Below are positions 40,318-50,768 of a stretch of 64,000 bases of DNA, one piece after another. The number at the start of each line of letters is the position of its first letter. Position 1 is the first letter of the stretch. The stretch spans positions 744,001 to 808,000 of the forward strand of contig OAPG01000008.1 in NCBI GenBank assembly GCA_900208305.1, written 5' to 3'. Under the pieces are notes generated by a model. The model was not told the origin of the DNA. It worked only from the letters and a program-made list of their open reading frames with translations, and made no database searches. The stretch comes from Melanopsichium pennsylvanicum. Its lineage: Eukaryota > Basidiomycota > Ustilaginomycetes > Ustilaginales. Position numbers and translations under genes: made by a program.

Positions 40318-43156
40318 AGCTGAAAATTTGAGCCACCTCTCGAATGAGAAAAAAAAAACGGGCAAGCACAATTTTGTCGGATCTTGATAGGAGAAAAGGA
40401 TCGTGCAAAGGGTCTGGTCCGGTCGGTCAGCAAGGGATAGAAGATGGGCCCTACATGATCAGTCTCAGTTTCGCAATGTGAGCAACAATCGACATCCCGC
40501 ACCCTCTCTGCTAGGACGCATGTTATGCCACTCGAACAGCAGCAGATGTGGAAGAAGCCTTTTCTTTATTTATTTCAAACGGTACAAGTACTTTACTCTT
40601 CTTGCGTTTCGTCAGCTCACTGTCCTCGAACTCGTCTCTCTTTTTGTACAGGATTTTCGATTTGGGATGGCATCATCTCTCTTACTCACACACACACACG
40701 CACATTCAACGCAGGCTGTTCTGCTTGTTCGTTGCCGATGACAGACACGACTTCCCCCCACTTTCATCTTGTCCTTGTTCCACTCGTCAACCTTGCGCTT
40801 CTTTGGGCTGAACCTACAGCTCCACCTCTCCTACAACAGAAGCTTGTTCATCGAACAAGAATCTGGTACAAAAAAAGTTACAAAGAGATAGGCTTTGCGG
40901 AGGGGGAAAAAAGAGAAAAAAAAAAGAGAAAGAAAAAAAAGGGAACCCGCCCACCCCTCCAATTTGGAATCGACAAAGACGCAGCTTCCAACTCGTTTTC
41001 GATCCACACGCCCGCCCAATTCTTTTTTTTACCTCGCCTCGAACTCTACCTTTTGACTATATCTCTGATTCACTCACATCCCCGAAAGGATGGTTTGCAC
41101 ATGCATGCCGTTTTCTAGGGGATCAAAATGTGAGTGTGTGAATTGGTTTTTTCTATTGTGTCGGTAGGAAACGGGGCGAGGAAAAAGGGAGGGTAGCTTT
41201 TCTTTTTCTTTTGAGAAGAAAAAGCTTTAAAGCGGTGTTTGGACGATCCTAACCCTAAGTTGATTCAAGCAGAGCCCAATGAAAAAAAGAGAGTACTTGG
41301 TTTCTTCCCTTTACTAACCCTTCTGTGATCGAAGGAAAGGGTGAGGAAAGGAAGGACCGTACTATCAATAGGCCCGCTCTGCCTCGTCGATAAAAGAAAT
41401 ATTCATATTTGCACCCCGGTTCTCATCAACCGAATTCATTTGACAAGACTTGGTTAGCTTTCTTGTCAGGGTCGGGTGTAAAATCGACATTTCTCTCTCC
41501 CAGCAACATGGGTGACAAAAAAAAAGACGCAGTATCACGTATACCGCGTAATACAATGCTGATTTTTTTAAGATCTTCTTGTTCCGTCCTTCTTCTTCTT
41601 CTTCTTGTTGATGGAACAGAAAGAAACGAAGGATGGAAGCCCGTCTTGAAAAGTCGATCCATTGGAGAATGAGGAATGAGAGGGATTCATTTTACTTTTC
41701 TTTTTTTTTATATCTCTTTTCTTCTCTTGCTGGTCTCTCTTTTTCTTTTTCTTTTTTTTTGTCACAGATTCTGGTTGGCGGGAGATACTAGAATGGATAG
41801 AAGGACAGAAAGAGGGAGGAAGTATTCTCTCGAGGCACATGAACAAACGTCACGCAACCTATCAGCCTAATCTCGAACTCTCTCTTTTTTTTTTTTCTCA
41901 TCCCACGCCTTTCCTTTCTTTTCCTTTCTCTCTCTTCCAGCAAAGGAGGGAATGGGAAACAAATCCAACGAAACACTCAACACAACTCTGCGGAGGACAG
42001 AAAGGAGAAGGGGGAAAAAAAAAAGAGAAAGAAAAAAGAAATTCCCTAGCCCTCAAACCCTAAATTTGTCAAAGTCCAACAAAAAGAAAACAAAAAAAAC
42101 TCCCCTTTTTCCATATTACTACTGCTGCCTCCTTGCTTTACACCTCACCTTTTGCCTTTGCTCATCCTTCCTCCTTGTTTTGTTTTTCTTCTTCCGATTC
42201 TTACGAAGCGTTTTTATTTGGTTCCCTTTTCCCCTTCCTCGAGGGGAGTTTAGGTTGATTCATTAAAAACCAAGAATCAGGAAGGGGAAAAAAAAAAACA
42301 AAGATAAAAAATACCGAGGGAAGATGGGGGTGAAGAATGTGGGGCAAGGAACTTGGTATGTTATAGGAAAAAAAAGGATTTTTTAAGAGTTAAGAGTTTT
42401 GGATTTTGGATTTATTTATTTTTTCAATCCAACCCACATCTCTCTCTCTTTTTTTTTTTTTCTTTGTCTTTAGAGGATTTTTGGGTAGGGATATATTTTT
42501 TTCTTTTATTTTTTTTTTCTTTTTCCTTTTCTACAGTGTTATAGAGCTTTGTGCTCGTCCTTTTTTTTTTTTTTTGGTAATGAAGGAAAAGATAGGGATA
42601 AAAACTTGAGAAAAAAAAAAAAAGAGAGATAGAGAGATAGGGTAGGTATGTTGCGTACGAATGAATGTGTGGATATAGTTCTATATATCCTAAAAGAAAT
42701 TTTTCGTTCTTGTTTTAAGAATTGGTTCAAGTTGGAAGACAAGAAAAAAAAAAATGTATATCTACAACGTTTAGAAAACGTTTCCCCCAAAACCCAAAAC
42801 CCCACCTCACTATACATCACTTACTCTCTTGCTTCTTTCTCGAACCTTTCCAAAAAAACCCAAACCCTAACCCCCCCAAATCTTTTTCCAATAAATGAAA
42901 AAAAGAAGAGCATGGTAATCAACCATCAAAAGGATAGTGATAATTGAATGGATCTGACCCGTGTGTCGCACACACATATCTTTGACAAGTTTGATAACAC
43001 TTTCAAATTCGTGGCATGAATGCTCATTGATGGATGGTTGAGTTGAGAAACATAAACAAAAAAAAAGACAAACACATGGGATGGTACAAGTACATTAAAA
43101 CATGTTTCTTTTTGGGGAAAACGCACAAAGAAAAATTGGAGTGGTTTTGTTGCCAA
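40318..43156. other. 2.8-kb convergent gene-free region with purine/pyrimidine tracts
   Basis: The gap lies between the 3' ends of EMI1 and ornithine aminotransferase. It is dominated by strand-asymmetric homopurine and homopyrimidine tracts (for example 40907-40942, 41700-41760, 41885-41940, 42000-42033, 42440-42530 and 42610-42625). Short telomere-like CCCTAA cores occur at 41248-41258, 42055-42064 and 42863-42877. The open frames here are Lys/Arg/Glu- or Phe/Leu/Ser-biased shadows of these tracts. No protein gene or structured RNA was recognised. Confidence 0.6.
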
Positions 43157-44542
43157 TCAATGGTGCTCTGAATCACCTGGAATTTCATCCAGAGTGTCGA
43201 GTTCCTCCAACGCCTGCTTGATAATGTCCACACCCTTGATCAGGTCCGCTTCACTGATGACGAGGGGAGGAGCGAGACGAATAATGTTGACATGAGTTGG
43301 TTTTGCCAACAATCCTTTATGCTTGAGCAACAAGCACAACTGCCAAGCGCTCCTACGCTTTGTACTCTTTGTCTCGTCAATCACAATGGCATTGAGCAGA
43401 CCTCGACCTCGTACGCTTGCCAATAGAGGGTGTTGAATTTGACTGAGTTGGTGTCTGAACTTGTGTCCAAGTTGATCTGCACGTTCGCTAAGCTTTTCGT
43501 TGACGAGAACATCGATGGCGGCACTAGCCACTGCGCAGCCCAAAGGATTGCCTCCGTAGGTGGAACCGTGCTCACCGGGCTTGATGCAGAGCATCACTTC
43601 GCTGTCAGCCAATACGGCGGATACGGGGTAAACACCTCCACTAAGCGCCTTGCCGAGCGTGACAATGTCGGGTCTCACTTGATCGTGCTGATGACACAGC
43701 ATCTTTCCAGTCCTACCGAGTCCGGTCTGGATCTCGTCGCAGATGAACAAGACGTTGTGTTTCTTGCAAAGCTGTTCGACTCGCTTGAGATAGCCGTCGC
43801 TAGGAACAACGATACCCGCTTCACCCTGAATAGGTTCGACGAGGAAGGCGGCTACCTCGTGACCATACTTATCAAGCACCTTTTCGAGGTCATCGGCATT
43901 ATCGTAGCGAATGGTCATGTCTTCGACACCGGGACCAACACGGTCAAGGAAAGGGCCAAAGTCTGTTCGTGATTCAGGGTCTGTGGACATGGAGATGATG
44001 CCGAGGGTTCGACCGTGGAAGTTGCCTGCGACCGAGAGCAGACGCGCCTTGCCTTGGGGGATTCGCTTTTTCATGTAACCCCACTTTCGGGCGAGCTTGA
44101 GTGCAGTCTCGACTGCCTCTGCACCAGTGTTCATGGGGAGAACCATTTCATAACCGAAAGTTTGTGTAATTTTTTGGGCAAAAGGCGCAAAAGCCGAGTT
44201 GTAGAAGGCTCGCGAGCTCAAGGTGAGCTTTTGTGCTTGGGCGACGAGCGCGCCAACAATGGCTGGATGACAGTGACCCTGATTAACGGCAGAGTATGCA
44301 GAGAGAAAGTCAAGATATTCGTTTCCCTCAGGATCGTAGACGTGAGCGCCAAGTGCTCGGTCGAATACAACGGGAAGAGGGTGATAATTGTGGGCACCAT
44401 ATTGAGCCTCCTTGTGAATCACCTCAGAAGTGGAAAGGGTTGAAGAGGAGGCGGAAGCGGAGACGGCCGAAGCGGCGGTCTTGAGAGTGGTAGGGATGGA
44501 AGCGACGGCGGCAGCGACGCTTGAAGTTGCAGAAGGTGCCAT
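43157..44542 (-). CDS. CAR2: Ornithine aminotransferase
   Basis: PLP enzyme that transfers the delta-amino group of ornithine to 2-oxoglutarate, giving glutamate semialdehyde and glutamate, in arginine breakdown and proline formation. The 461-residue protein is a class III aminotransferase: the N-terminal [20 protein letters not shown] and the [13 protein letters not shown] substrate region, [18 protein letters not shown] (PLP phosphate loop), [16 protein letters not shown] with Asp269, [14 protein letters not shown] with the PLP lysine Lys298, and [15 protein letters not shown]. An Ala/Ser/Thr-rich leader of about 40 residues precedes the conserved start; it has few charges and only weak presequence character, and fungal OATs are commonly cytosolic. 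The start is the first ATG. It is transcribed away from DRS1 across a purine-rich microsatellite promoter. Confidence 0.95.
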   Translation of the reverse strand: MAPSATSSVAAAVASIPTTLKTAASAVSASASSSTLSTSEVIHKEAQYGAHNYHPLPVVFDRALGAHVYDPEGNEYLDFLSAYSAVNQGHCHPAIVGALVAQAQKLTLSSRAFYNSAFAPFAQKITQTFGYEMVLPMNTGAEAVETALKLARKWGYMKKRIPQGKARLLSVAGNFHGRTLGIISMSTDPESRTDFGPFLDRVGPGVEDMTIRYDNADDLEKVLDKYGHEVAAFLVEPIQGEAGIVVPSDGYLKRVEQLCKKHNVLFICDEIQTGLGRTGKMLCHQHDQVRPDIVTLGKALSGGVYPVSAVLADSEVMLCIKPGEHGSTYGGNPLGCAVASAAIDVLVNEKLSERADQLGHKFRHQLSQIQHPLLASVRGRGLLNAIVIDETKSTKRRSAWQLCLLLKHKGLLAKPTHVNIIRLAPPLVISEADLIKGVDIIKQALEELDTLDEIPGDSEHH

Positions 44543-44671
44543 GATGGATGAGATACGATGTGACTTGTGGGATAAAGTTGGACAAGAATGATGTGTTTGG
44601 ACTTGGATGGGGAGCTTATATGCTTTTTTTAGGCTGAGCGAGTCTTTTCATTTTTGTTCAGACGGCGAGTG

Positions 44672-44764
<93 letters not shown>

Positions 44765-45492
44765 GAGAGAGAGAGGAAAGAGAGAGAGAGAGAGGAAAGA
44801 GAGAGAGAGGAAAGAGAGAGAGAGGAAAGAGAGAGAGTTGCGACCGGTTGCTAGACCGGCAATCAACCCTCTTTTGGCGTGATGCCACGAGTCTGAGCAC
44901 AATTTAGCGCTGAGCAATGTCATATGGCTCTGAGCCGAAATAACTCATTTCACCTCCAAGCCAACAAGGCATCCAAAGTGCCACGAAGCCACAAAAAGGC
45001 AGAGTGAAGAGTGAGTAAGCAGCAAACCCGCAACACAAGGCTTTTTTCAAACTTTACGCCAGAGCATCTAGCGGAACTTGTGGCGGAAAATTCAAATCAT
45101 ACTCTGATACTAGAAACGCGTCTCCGGCTACTTGTTCGGAAACATTCAAGCAGATAAGAGAGTAGGTCTAACAAAATGTTTGGCTTCAAATCGAAATCGG
45201 GGAATCACGTCGTTTTGATTTCGATCATCCATAACAAAAAGGGTCCAACCCAAGCAAAGCTTTATGAATTTTTTGTTGCGTTTCTTTTGGAAAAAAAAAA
45301 ATCAGAGTGTTGAATAAAATTTGGCTTTGTTGTCTGTTTCTTCTCTTCTGCATTTCTCCATCACTAATTTTCATTCTGACTCTATCTTTGCCTCCATCTT
45401 CCCTTACCAGTACAAAACAAGCGATACAGCAGACATCACATCTTGATCTGCAGTTCAAAACGCCTGCACGGTCTTAACCACATCGGCCCATC
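44543..45492. promoter_or_regulatory. Divergent promoter region, OAT / DRS1
   Basis: A 950-base gap containing the 163-nt GA tract (listed separately) starting about 130 bases from the OAT start. The remainder is AT-rich and has an A12 run at 45290-45302. No gene is seen. Confidence 0.55.
44675..44837. repeat. (AG)n purine microsatellite with GGAAAG interruptions
   Basis: A perfect AG dinucleotide run of about 87 bases (44675-44761) is followed by about 76 bases in which GAGAGA blocks alternate with GGAAAG units. The whole 163 bases contain only purines on the plus strand. Read directly from the sequence. Confidence 0.97.
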
Positions 45493-48303
45493 ATGCCACC
45501 TCAAGCCAAACGCAAGCCGAATGCCACCTCCTTTCCCACCCCACACAAGAAAAAGTCCACCATTCTTTCCGCCTCAAGATCTCACCATGACCATGACTTT
45601 ATTATGACTTTTGACAGTGATGACGACGTACCCGACCTCGATGCTGCCAGCGAAGCAGACCCACAACCTGAATCGGATTCCGAGCCCGAACCAGAGCCCA
45701 CCTCAACAGAACAACATGACAAACTGTTGACCAAGAACCAACGCAAGCGCAAACAAAAGGCACATTTGGTGGGAAAGGAAAAGATCATCGAATCTGCTTC
45801 TCTCAAGAATATATCCACACCAAGTAAAGCGGATGGTTTAGCTTTGGATAAGCAATTCGAATTCGACATTTTTGGTGACGGCAGTGGCGCCGATTACGAA
45901 GCGGCACAACGCGAGAACGACGGCAAGGGTGGGTGGGATATGAATGTCACAGGAACTAGAATGCACAAGAAGCTCAATGTTGATGATATCATCGAAAAAA
46001 GAAGAAAGGCTTTGCCCAAATCGGTTCGAGTGGAGAGCGACCAAGACCAGGATGAAGACGAGAGCGCTTCCGAGGCTTCAGATGATCTCGATGACCATAT
46101 CAAGAATGCAGAGTACCAAGACAGTGAAGAGGATGAAGACCAAATGGATCGCTTCGTAAAGATGGCTACTCATGTCGAGGCAGATGAGCATGATCAAGAT
46201 GCTGCTCAAGTGGACAGTCAAGAGGATCCGCTCAGCAGTGACCAAGAAGCAGACTCTGATGACGACGACACCCAGAATCACCACGACGACGACGACGACG
46301 ACGACGATGATGACGACGAAGAGTCGAACTCCAGTCAAGACGATTCGGACTCGGAAACCGAAGCTGAAAAAGCCAAGAAAGCCGCCTTCTTTGCCGAAGA
46401 ACCCGCCACCACTGCATCCAAGACCAAATTCAACAACGATCAATCCTCGTCCTTCTCAACCTTTTCCCTCTCCCGTCCGGTCCTCCGAGCGCTCTCATCT
46501 CTCAGCTTCCACAAACCCACGCCCATTCAGTCTCGCACCATCCCCATCGCCTTAGCTGGCAAGGATATTGTTGCTGGTGCCGTGACCGGTTCAGGTAAAA
46601 CCGCCGCTTTCATGATCCCCACCATCGAACGTCTCACTTGGCGAGCCAAATCGCACCATTCTTCCGAAGCAAAATCTCGCGTACTCATCCTTGCGCCCAC
46701 GCGCGAGTTGGCCATTCAGTGTTACAGTGTCGGAAAGAGCATTGCCAAATTCACCGACATTCGCTTCTGTCTCTGCGTAGGTGGTCTCTCGGTCAAATCC
46801 CAAGAGGCCGAATTGAAGCTTCGTCCCGAAGTGGTGATTGCAACTCCAGGAAGACTCATCGATCACGTTCGCAATTCGGCGAGTTTCACTCTGGATGATA
46901 TCGAAATCTTGGTAATGGATGAGGCGGATCGAATGTTGGAAGATGGATTTGCTGACGAATTGAACGAGATTGTAAAGTGTTGTCCTAGAGGGGCGAGGCA
47001 GACCATGCTGTTCTCTGCGACCATGACGGATGATGTGGAACAATTGGTTCGATTGTCGCTAAAGAGACCGGTTAGACTGTTTGTAGATCCAAAGAGGACT
47101 ACGGCGAAAAAGCTCATTCAAGAGTTTGTACGAGTGCGTGGCACCAGTACTGGTGGCGTAGCTGGAGCAGATGGTTTGGCTGGTGTACAGAATCTATCAG
47201 CTTCCACATCGTCTACTATCAATGGCGCCATGATGGGTGGTAAGAAGAGCGAAGATGCAGTTCGACCCGCTTTGTTGCTTGCGCTTTGCACTCGAACGTT
47301 TACGAGTCAAACCATGATTTTCGTACGTAGCAAGAAACTAGCGCATCAGCTCAAGATTGTGTTTGGTTTACTCTCGCTTTCAGCGGGAGAATTGCACGGT
47401 GATCTGTCGCAGGAGCAACGTATTGAAGCGCTCACGTCTTTTCGTGATGGTAAAGTGGATTTCCTCATTGCTACCGACCTTGCATCGCGTGGTTTGGACA
47501 TCAAAGGTGTACAAACTGTTATTAATTACGACATGCCAGGACAATTTGAAGCTTACTTGCATCGAGTAGGTCGAACAGCACGTGCAGGTCGAAATGGTCG
47601 AGCCGTCACTCTGGTTGGAGAAGCTGATCGTCGAATGCTCAAACTTGCGATTAAAAAATCTTCTGCTGAACAAATCAAGCATCGTATTATCCCCACCACC
47701 GTCGCAAACAAGATGATGGAAATGCTGCAAGAGCTCAAACCCGAAGTGGATGCAGTTTTGAGGGAAGAAAAGGAAGAGCAATCACTACGTCTTGCTGAGA
47801 TGGAGCTCAAGAAGGGTGAAAATATGGCAGTTCATGCGGAAGAGATCTTTTCTAGACCCAAGAGGACTTGGTTTCAAAGCGGCACTGATAAGGAAGCGGC
47901 TGCTGTTGTGTCGAAAGCAGCATATGATGCGAGTATGACGAGCAAAGAAGCAAACAAGATCAAACAAGGTAGGGACAAGTATTCAGGTTTGAGTAGGAAG
48001 AAGAGAAGAAGTAAGATGATGAGGGAAGAGATTGAGAGGGAGAATAAAGAGGCTATGGATAGTTTGGGTGCAAAGACTGTAAGTGGAACTAGTTTGGATG
48101 CAGGCATTAGGGCTGCCAAGAAAGCACAGAGACCCACCAAATTGGGTGTGGTTTCAGTAAAGGTTCAGAACAAGTCAAAAGCCAAGAATCAAGTGGGATC
48201 ACGTAAATCTGCATTTGGTGGTGGCGCTACGAGAGTGACAAGTGGTAATCGCAACAAGATTAAAAGTTCCTTCAGTAGAGATTTGGGCGATAAGCGTCGT
48301 TAA
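45493..48303 (+). CDS. DRS1: DEAD-box ATP-dependent RNA helicase DRS1 (60S ribosome biogenesis)
   Basis: Nucleolar RNA helicase for assembly of the large ribosomal subunit (DDX27 family). The 936-residue protein has an acidic, disordered N-terminal third, including a poly-Asp run at about 265-275 encoded by a GAC/GAT tract. The helicase core follows: Q-motif FHKPTPIQSRTIP (339-351), Walker A AVTGSGKT (363-370), APTREL (401-406), TPGR (451-454), DEAD box VMDEADRMLEDGF (474-486), LFSAT, then domain 2 with LIATDLASRGLDI and HRVGRTARAGRNGRA. The basic C-terminal part (KYSGLSRKKRRSKMMREEIE) matches the Drs1/DDX27 tail. The start is the first ATG, and no intron is seen. A (GT)n tract lies in the 3' region. 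Confidence 0.94.
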   Translation: MPPQAKRKPNATSFPTPHKKKSTILSASRSHHDHDFIMTFDSDDDVPDLDAASEADPQPESDSEPEPEPTSTEQHDKLLTKNQRKRKQKAHLVGKEKIIESASLKNISTPSKADGLALDKQFEFDIFGDGSGADYEAAQRENDGKGGWDMNVTGTRMHKKLNVDDIIEKRRKALPKSVRVESDQDQDEDESASEASDDLDDHIKNAEYQDSEEDEDQMDRFVKMATHVEADEHDQDAAQVDSQEDPLSSDQEADSDDDDTQNHHDDDDDDDDDDDEESNSSQDDSDSETEAEKAKKAAFFAEEPATTASKTKFNNDQSSSFSTFSLSRPVLRALSSLSFHKPTPIQSRTIPIALAGKDIVAGAVTGSGKTAAFMIPTIERLTWRAKSHHSSEAKSRVLILAPTRELAIQCYSVGKSIAKFTDIRFCLCVGGLSVKSQEAELKLRPEVVIATPGRLIDHVRNSASFTLDDIEILVMDEADRMLEDGFADELNEIVKCCPRGARQTMLFSATMTDDVEQLVRLSLKRPVRLFVDPKRTTAKKLIQEFVRVRGTSTGGVAGADGLAGVQNLSASTSSTINGAMMGGKKSEDAVRPALLLALCTRTFTSQTMIFVRSKKLAHQLKIVFGLLSLSAGELHGDLSQEQRIEALTSFRDGKVDFLIATDLASRGLDIKGVQTVINYDMPGQFEAYLHRVGRTARAGRNGRAVTLVGEADRRMLKLAIKKSSAEQIKHRIIPTTVANKMMEMLQELKPEVDAVLREEKEEQSLRLAEMELKKGENMAVHAEEIFSRPKRTWFQSGTDKEAAAVVSKAAYDASMTSKEANKIKQGRDKYSGLSRKKRRSKMMREEIERENKEAMDSLGAKTVSGTSLDAGIRAAKKAQRPTKLGVVSVKVQNKSKAKNQVGSRKSAFGGGATRVTSGNRNKIKSSFSRDLGDKRR

Positions 48304-48444
48304 ACCTCTCCCTGCATTTGTTCCCTTTTTTTTTTGCTTTTGCTTTTGCTTTAACCAATGTTGCAATCAATCATCGCAATCTCCTTTTATTGGTTTCATA
48401 TTCTGTCTCTCTCTATCTCTCTCTATCTCTGTCTGTCTGTCCCT

Positions 48445-48478
<34 letters not shown>

Positions 48479-48631
48479 TTGTTTTGACAACGTCGTACGT
48501 CGCACAAAGGTTCAATTCAACATAACAAACAAAGCGTTGGTTAAAGAACCACAACTGAAAAGGTCAACAGTATGGCATTTCGCATTTTGGAACGATTGAT
48601 TTCTTTCGCAGGGTTTGATAGGTGAATTTTC
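48304..48631. other. Convergent intergenic region, DRS1 / eIF2B-alpha, with (GT)n
   Basis: A 328-base gap between two 3' ends. It has CT repeats, then a (TG)n microsatellite at about 48449-48477. No gene is seen. Confidence 0.7.
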
Positions 48632-48756
48632 TTAATCAGCACCGCCATACACGGCTAGCAAAGCATCGCCTACACCGCTTGGAGTTAACACACCCACATC
48701 GCTGAATAAGAAAGTGACCAGGTCTGGCGTTGTGTAGTCGATCTGTTTTCACCGGG

Positions 48757-48788
<32 letters not shown>

Positions 48789-50071
48789 GGGGGTTAAGAT
48801 TTAGCTTATCAGCGATGCACTACTATTACTACTATTTCCAACCTTACTATGATTCAGTCGAATGTGTGGAATCCGCAGGAAAATGTGGATTGCGGAAGCG
48901 GAAACGCAAACGAAAGAGGAAGGCGAAGAAGTATTGGTGACAAACTTACTGCAGGATTAATCAATTCTTGTTGTCTCGACATCAACGTCGCTCCTAAACC
49001 TGCTACCACTTTGTGATGTTTCGTTGCTCTTGTTGGGTCGCTTATCATTTCTGTTTGGGTGAGCTTTGGCGTATCGTGTTGATCTTGTTGTTGCTGTACA
49101 TCTTTTCCATCATCCTCCTGTTGTGCGCCTTCCCCTACTCCTATTGCTGTTGTTGTTGTTGTTGTTGTTGTCAATGCATCGTTGCTTTGCGAGTCAAGAT
49201 CTGGGAAAGCGAGAAGGTTCCGATTAGTGTTGTTGGTAGGTAGATCGAATTGACTCAACGGGAACATTCTTAGGAATTTAAAACTTTCGGCCAAGGCGAA
49301 AAAAGGTTTGTTACAAGCCTTTGCGATGATGGCCATACCGTAAGTTCCCACTGCGTTTAAGAATCCTCCGCTTTCCACCACACCTTCTGCCCCCGTTAGC
49401 ACCAAGTCCACTTTGGGCATGGTGTATGCTACCGCTGAATCGAGGATGACGGTGCATGGGATGCCATGGTTCATGAGTTGTTTGTAAGTTTTCAATCCTA
49501 AACCGTGAGGACGCGATTCGGTTACGTAGACCGAGATTCTTTTTCGTTGATGCAACGCAGCAAATTTCAAAGCTTGCATTACCACACGAGAGTAACTGTG
49601 GGTAAGAACTACCGAATCATCCTTGATAAAAGGTAAAACCAATTCGCAGATCTTTTCACGACACGAAGGAACCGTGTGTGTCGCAAATTCGTGTGCAAGT
49701 GCGGCAAGCGAGGCTTTATGCGCTTCAAAATCGTCTCCACTATCCCAACTCTTGGTAACGACGAATCGGGTGAAAAGATCCAATCCAGCAGTGGCGGGTA
49801 CGGGATTCTCGAGAGAGCTCTTGAGTCGTTGAGAGGCAGATCTGATATTTTCCATCAGCTCGGTCGTAGTGGCAGCCTTGGATTTAGAGACGAGTTCAGA
49901 GAGCGCAAATATGGCTGCAATCGGAAAGGGAAGTTCGCTATCGGATGCGAGGAGGTTGTGGTACGCCGAGATAACGTCAAACTCATCCTTGCCAGCAATG
50001 GTGCCACTAGTACTGCTCGAAGGAGCGAATAAAGTGGGCACCGAAGAGGAGCATGTCGCAGAGGGAGCCAT
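48632..50071 (-). CDS. GCN3: Translation initiation factor eIF2B subunit alpha, two exons
   Basis: Regulatory subunit of the eIF2 guanine-nucleotide exchange factor; it senses phosphorylated eIF2-alpha in general amino-acid control. Exon 1 is 50071-48950 and exon 2 is 48742-48632. The 207-nt intron (48949-48743) starts GTAAGT and ends AAAACAG, with a 30-base T run on the coding strand just before the acceptor. Splicing replaces a non-homologous read-through tail by IDYTTPDLVTFLFSDVGVLTPSGVGDALL, the conserved eIF2B-alpha end, giving 410 residues. Family blocks in exon 1 are FAALHQRKRISVYVTESRP, GIPCTVILDSAVAYTMPKVDLVLTGAEGVVESGG and FFALAESFKFLRMFPLSQFDLP. The protein is about 100 residues longer than yeast Gcn3, mainly from a Thr/Gln/Asp-rich insertion at about 280-370. 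The start sits in a GCCACCATGG context and is the first conserved ATG. Confidence 0.93.
48757..48786. repeat. A30 homopolymer (T30 on the coding strand) in the eIF2B-alpha intron
   Basis: Thirty consecutive A bases on the plus strand. On the transcribed sense it is a T tract ending 14 bases before the 3' splice site of the GCN3 intron. Confidence 0.95.
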
Positions 50072-50768
50072 GGTGGCCAAGCGGGTGCCGCGACTGGTTT
50101 TGCAGATGATTATGGTTGAGAACAGCAAAGAGTTGACAAGCCGAAACAGCTCTTGCTTGATTTAGCAGGTCTCGCTCTGCATTTGTCACCTAGTCACCGA
50201 GAGCCGAGATTTTCCTACTCGAGCCATTCTTCATTCTGAAGTCTTAACACTTTGCGAAAATTCCTAACCCCTTTCCACTTGCTTCACTTGCTTCATATCT
50301 CTTACACGCCGCCGATGTTCTCACCGATGTTCGCCAGATGGTTTTTAGCTAAGCTCGAAAACACAATGCGTTTATTAGACAGATCCACAAAGAGTAAAGA
50401 TATATGATGGTGATAACAACAAGATCAAGAGTATAGTTACCGGCTCAAAAGACAGAATGCTTGCCATGTGAGCGACGAGAGGGTTGAGATTGAAGCTGCC
50501 ATAGACAAGTGGACGGATCCCGGATCCGACGATAAATTAAAGCGACAAGAGCAATGTTGCGCTGAAATAGGTGAAAAAGGAAAAGGTCGCTATTCCTTGC
50601 AGAAAGCGTGGGTATCAATGAAAAGATTTCCCCGAACAGGGTTCGGATTGCAGAACTCATATTTGGTGCTGCGTCGACCAAGTCACTTGGCTCTGCTGAC
50701 TAGAGCGGAGCAAGTGGAATCTTTCCGAGTCGGCCGCATGCTGCTGCTGCACAAAATGTCCGTGCGAC
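50072..50768. promoter_or_regulatory. eIF2B-alpha promoter side and C2H2 paralogue B 3' region
   Basis: A 697-base tandem gap. No open frame looks coding and no element was recognised. Confidence 0.5.

Noticed and set aside
40525..41118. Plus-strand open frame of 197 codons in the 2.8-kb gap
   Set aside because: Composed of tract-derived Lys, Phe and Leu/His runs; no family features.
44648..44923. Arg/Glu and Leu/Ser repeat open frames
   Set aside because: Direct translation of the GA microsatellite in several frames; no evidence of coding.
48854..48949. Read-through tail of the eIF2B-alpha frame past position 48950
   Set aside because: The tail is not conserved, starts at a perfect GTAAGT donor, and the true family C-terminus is found 207 bases further on.
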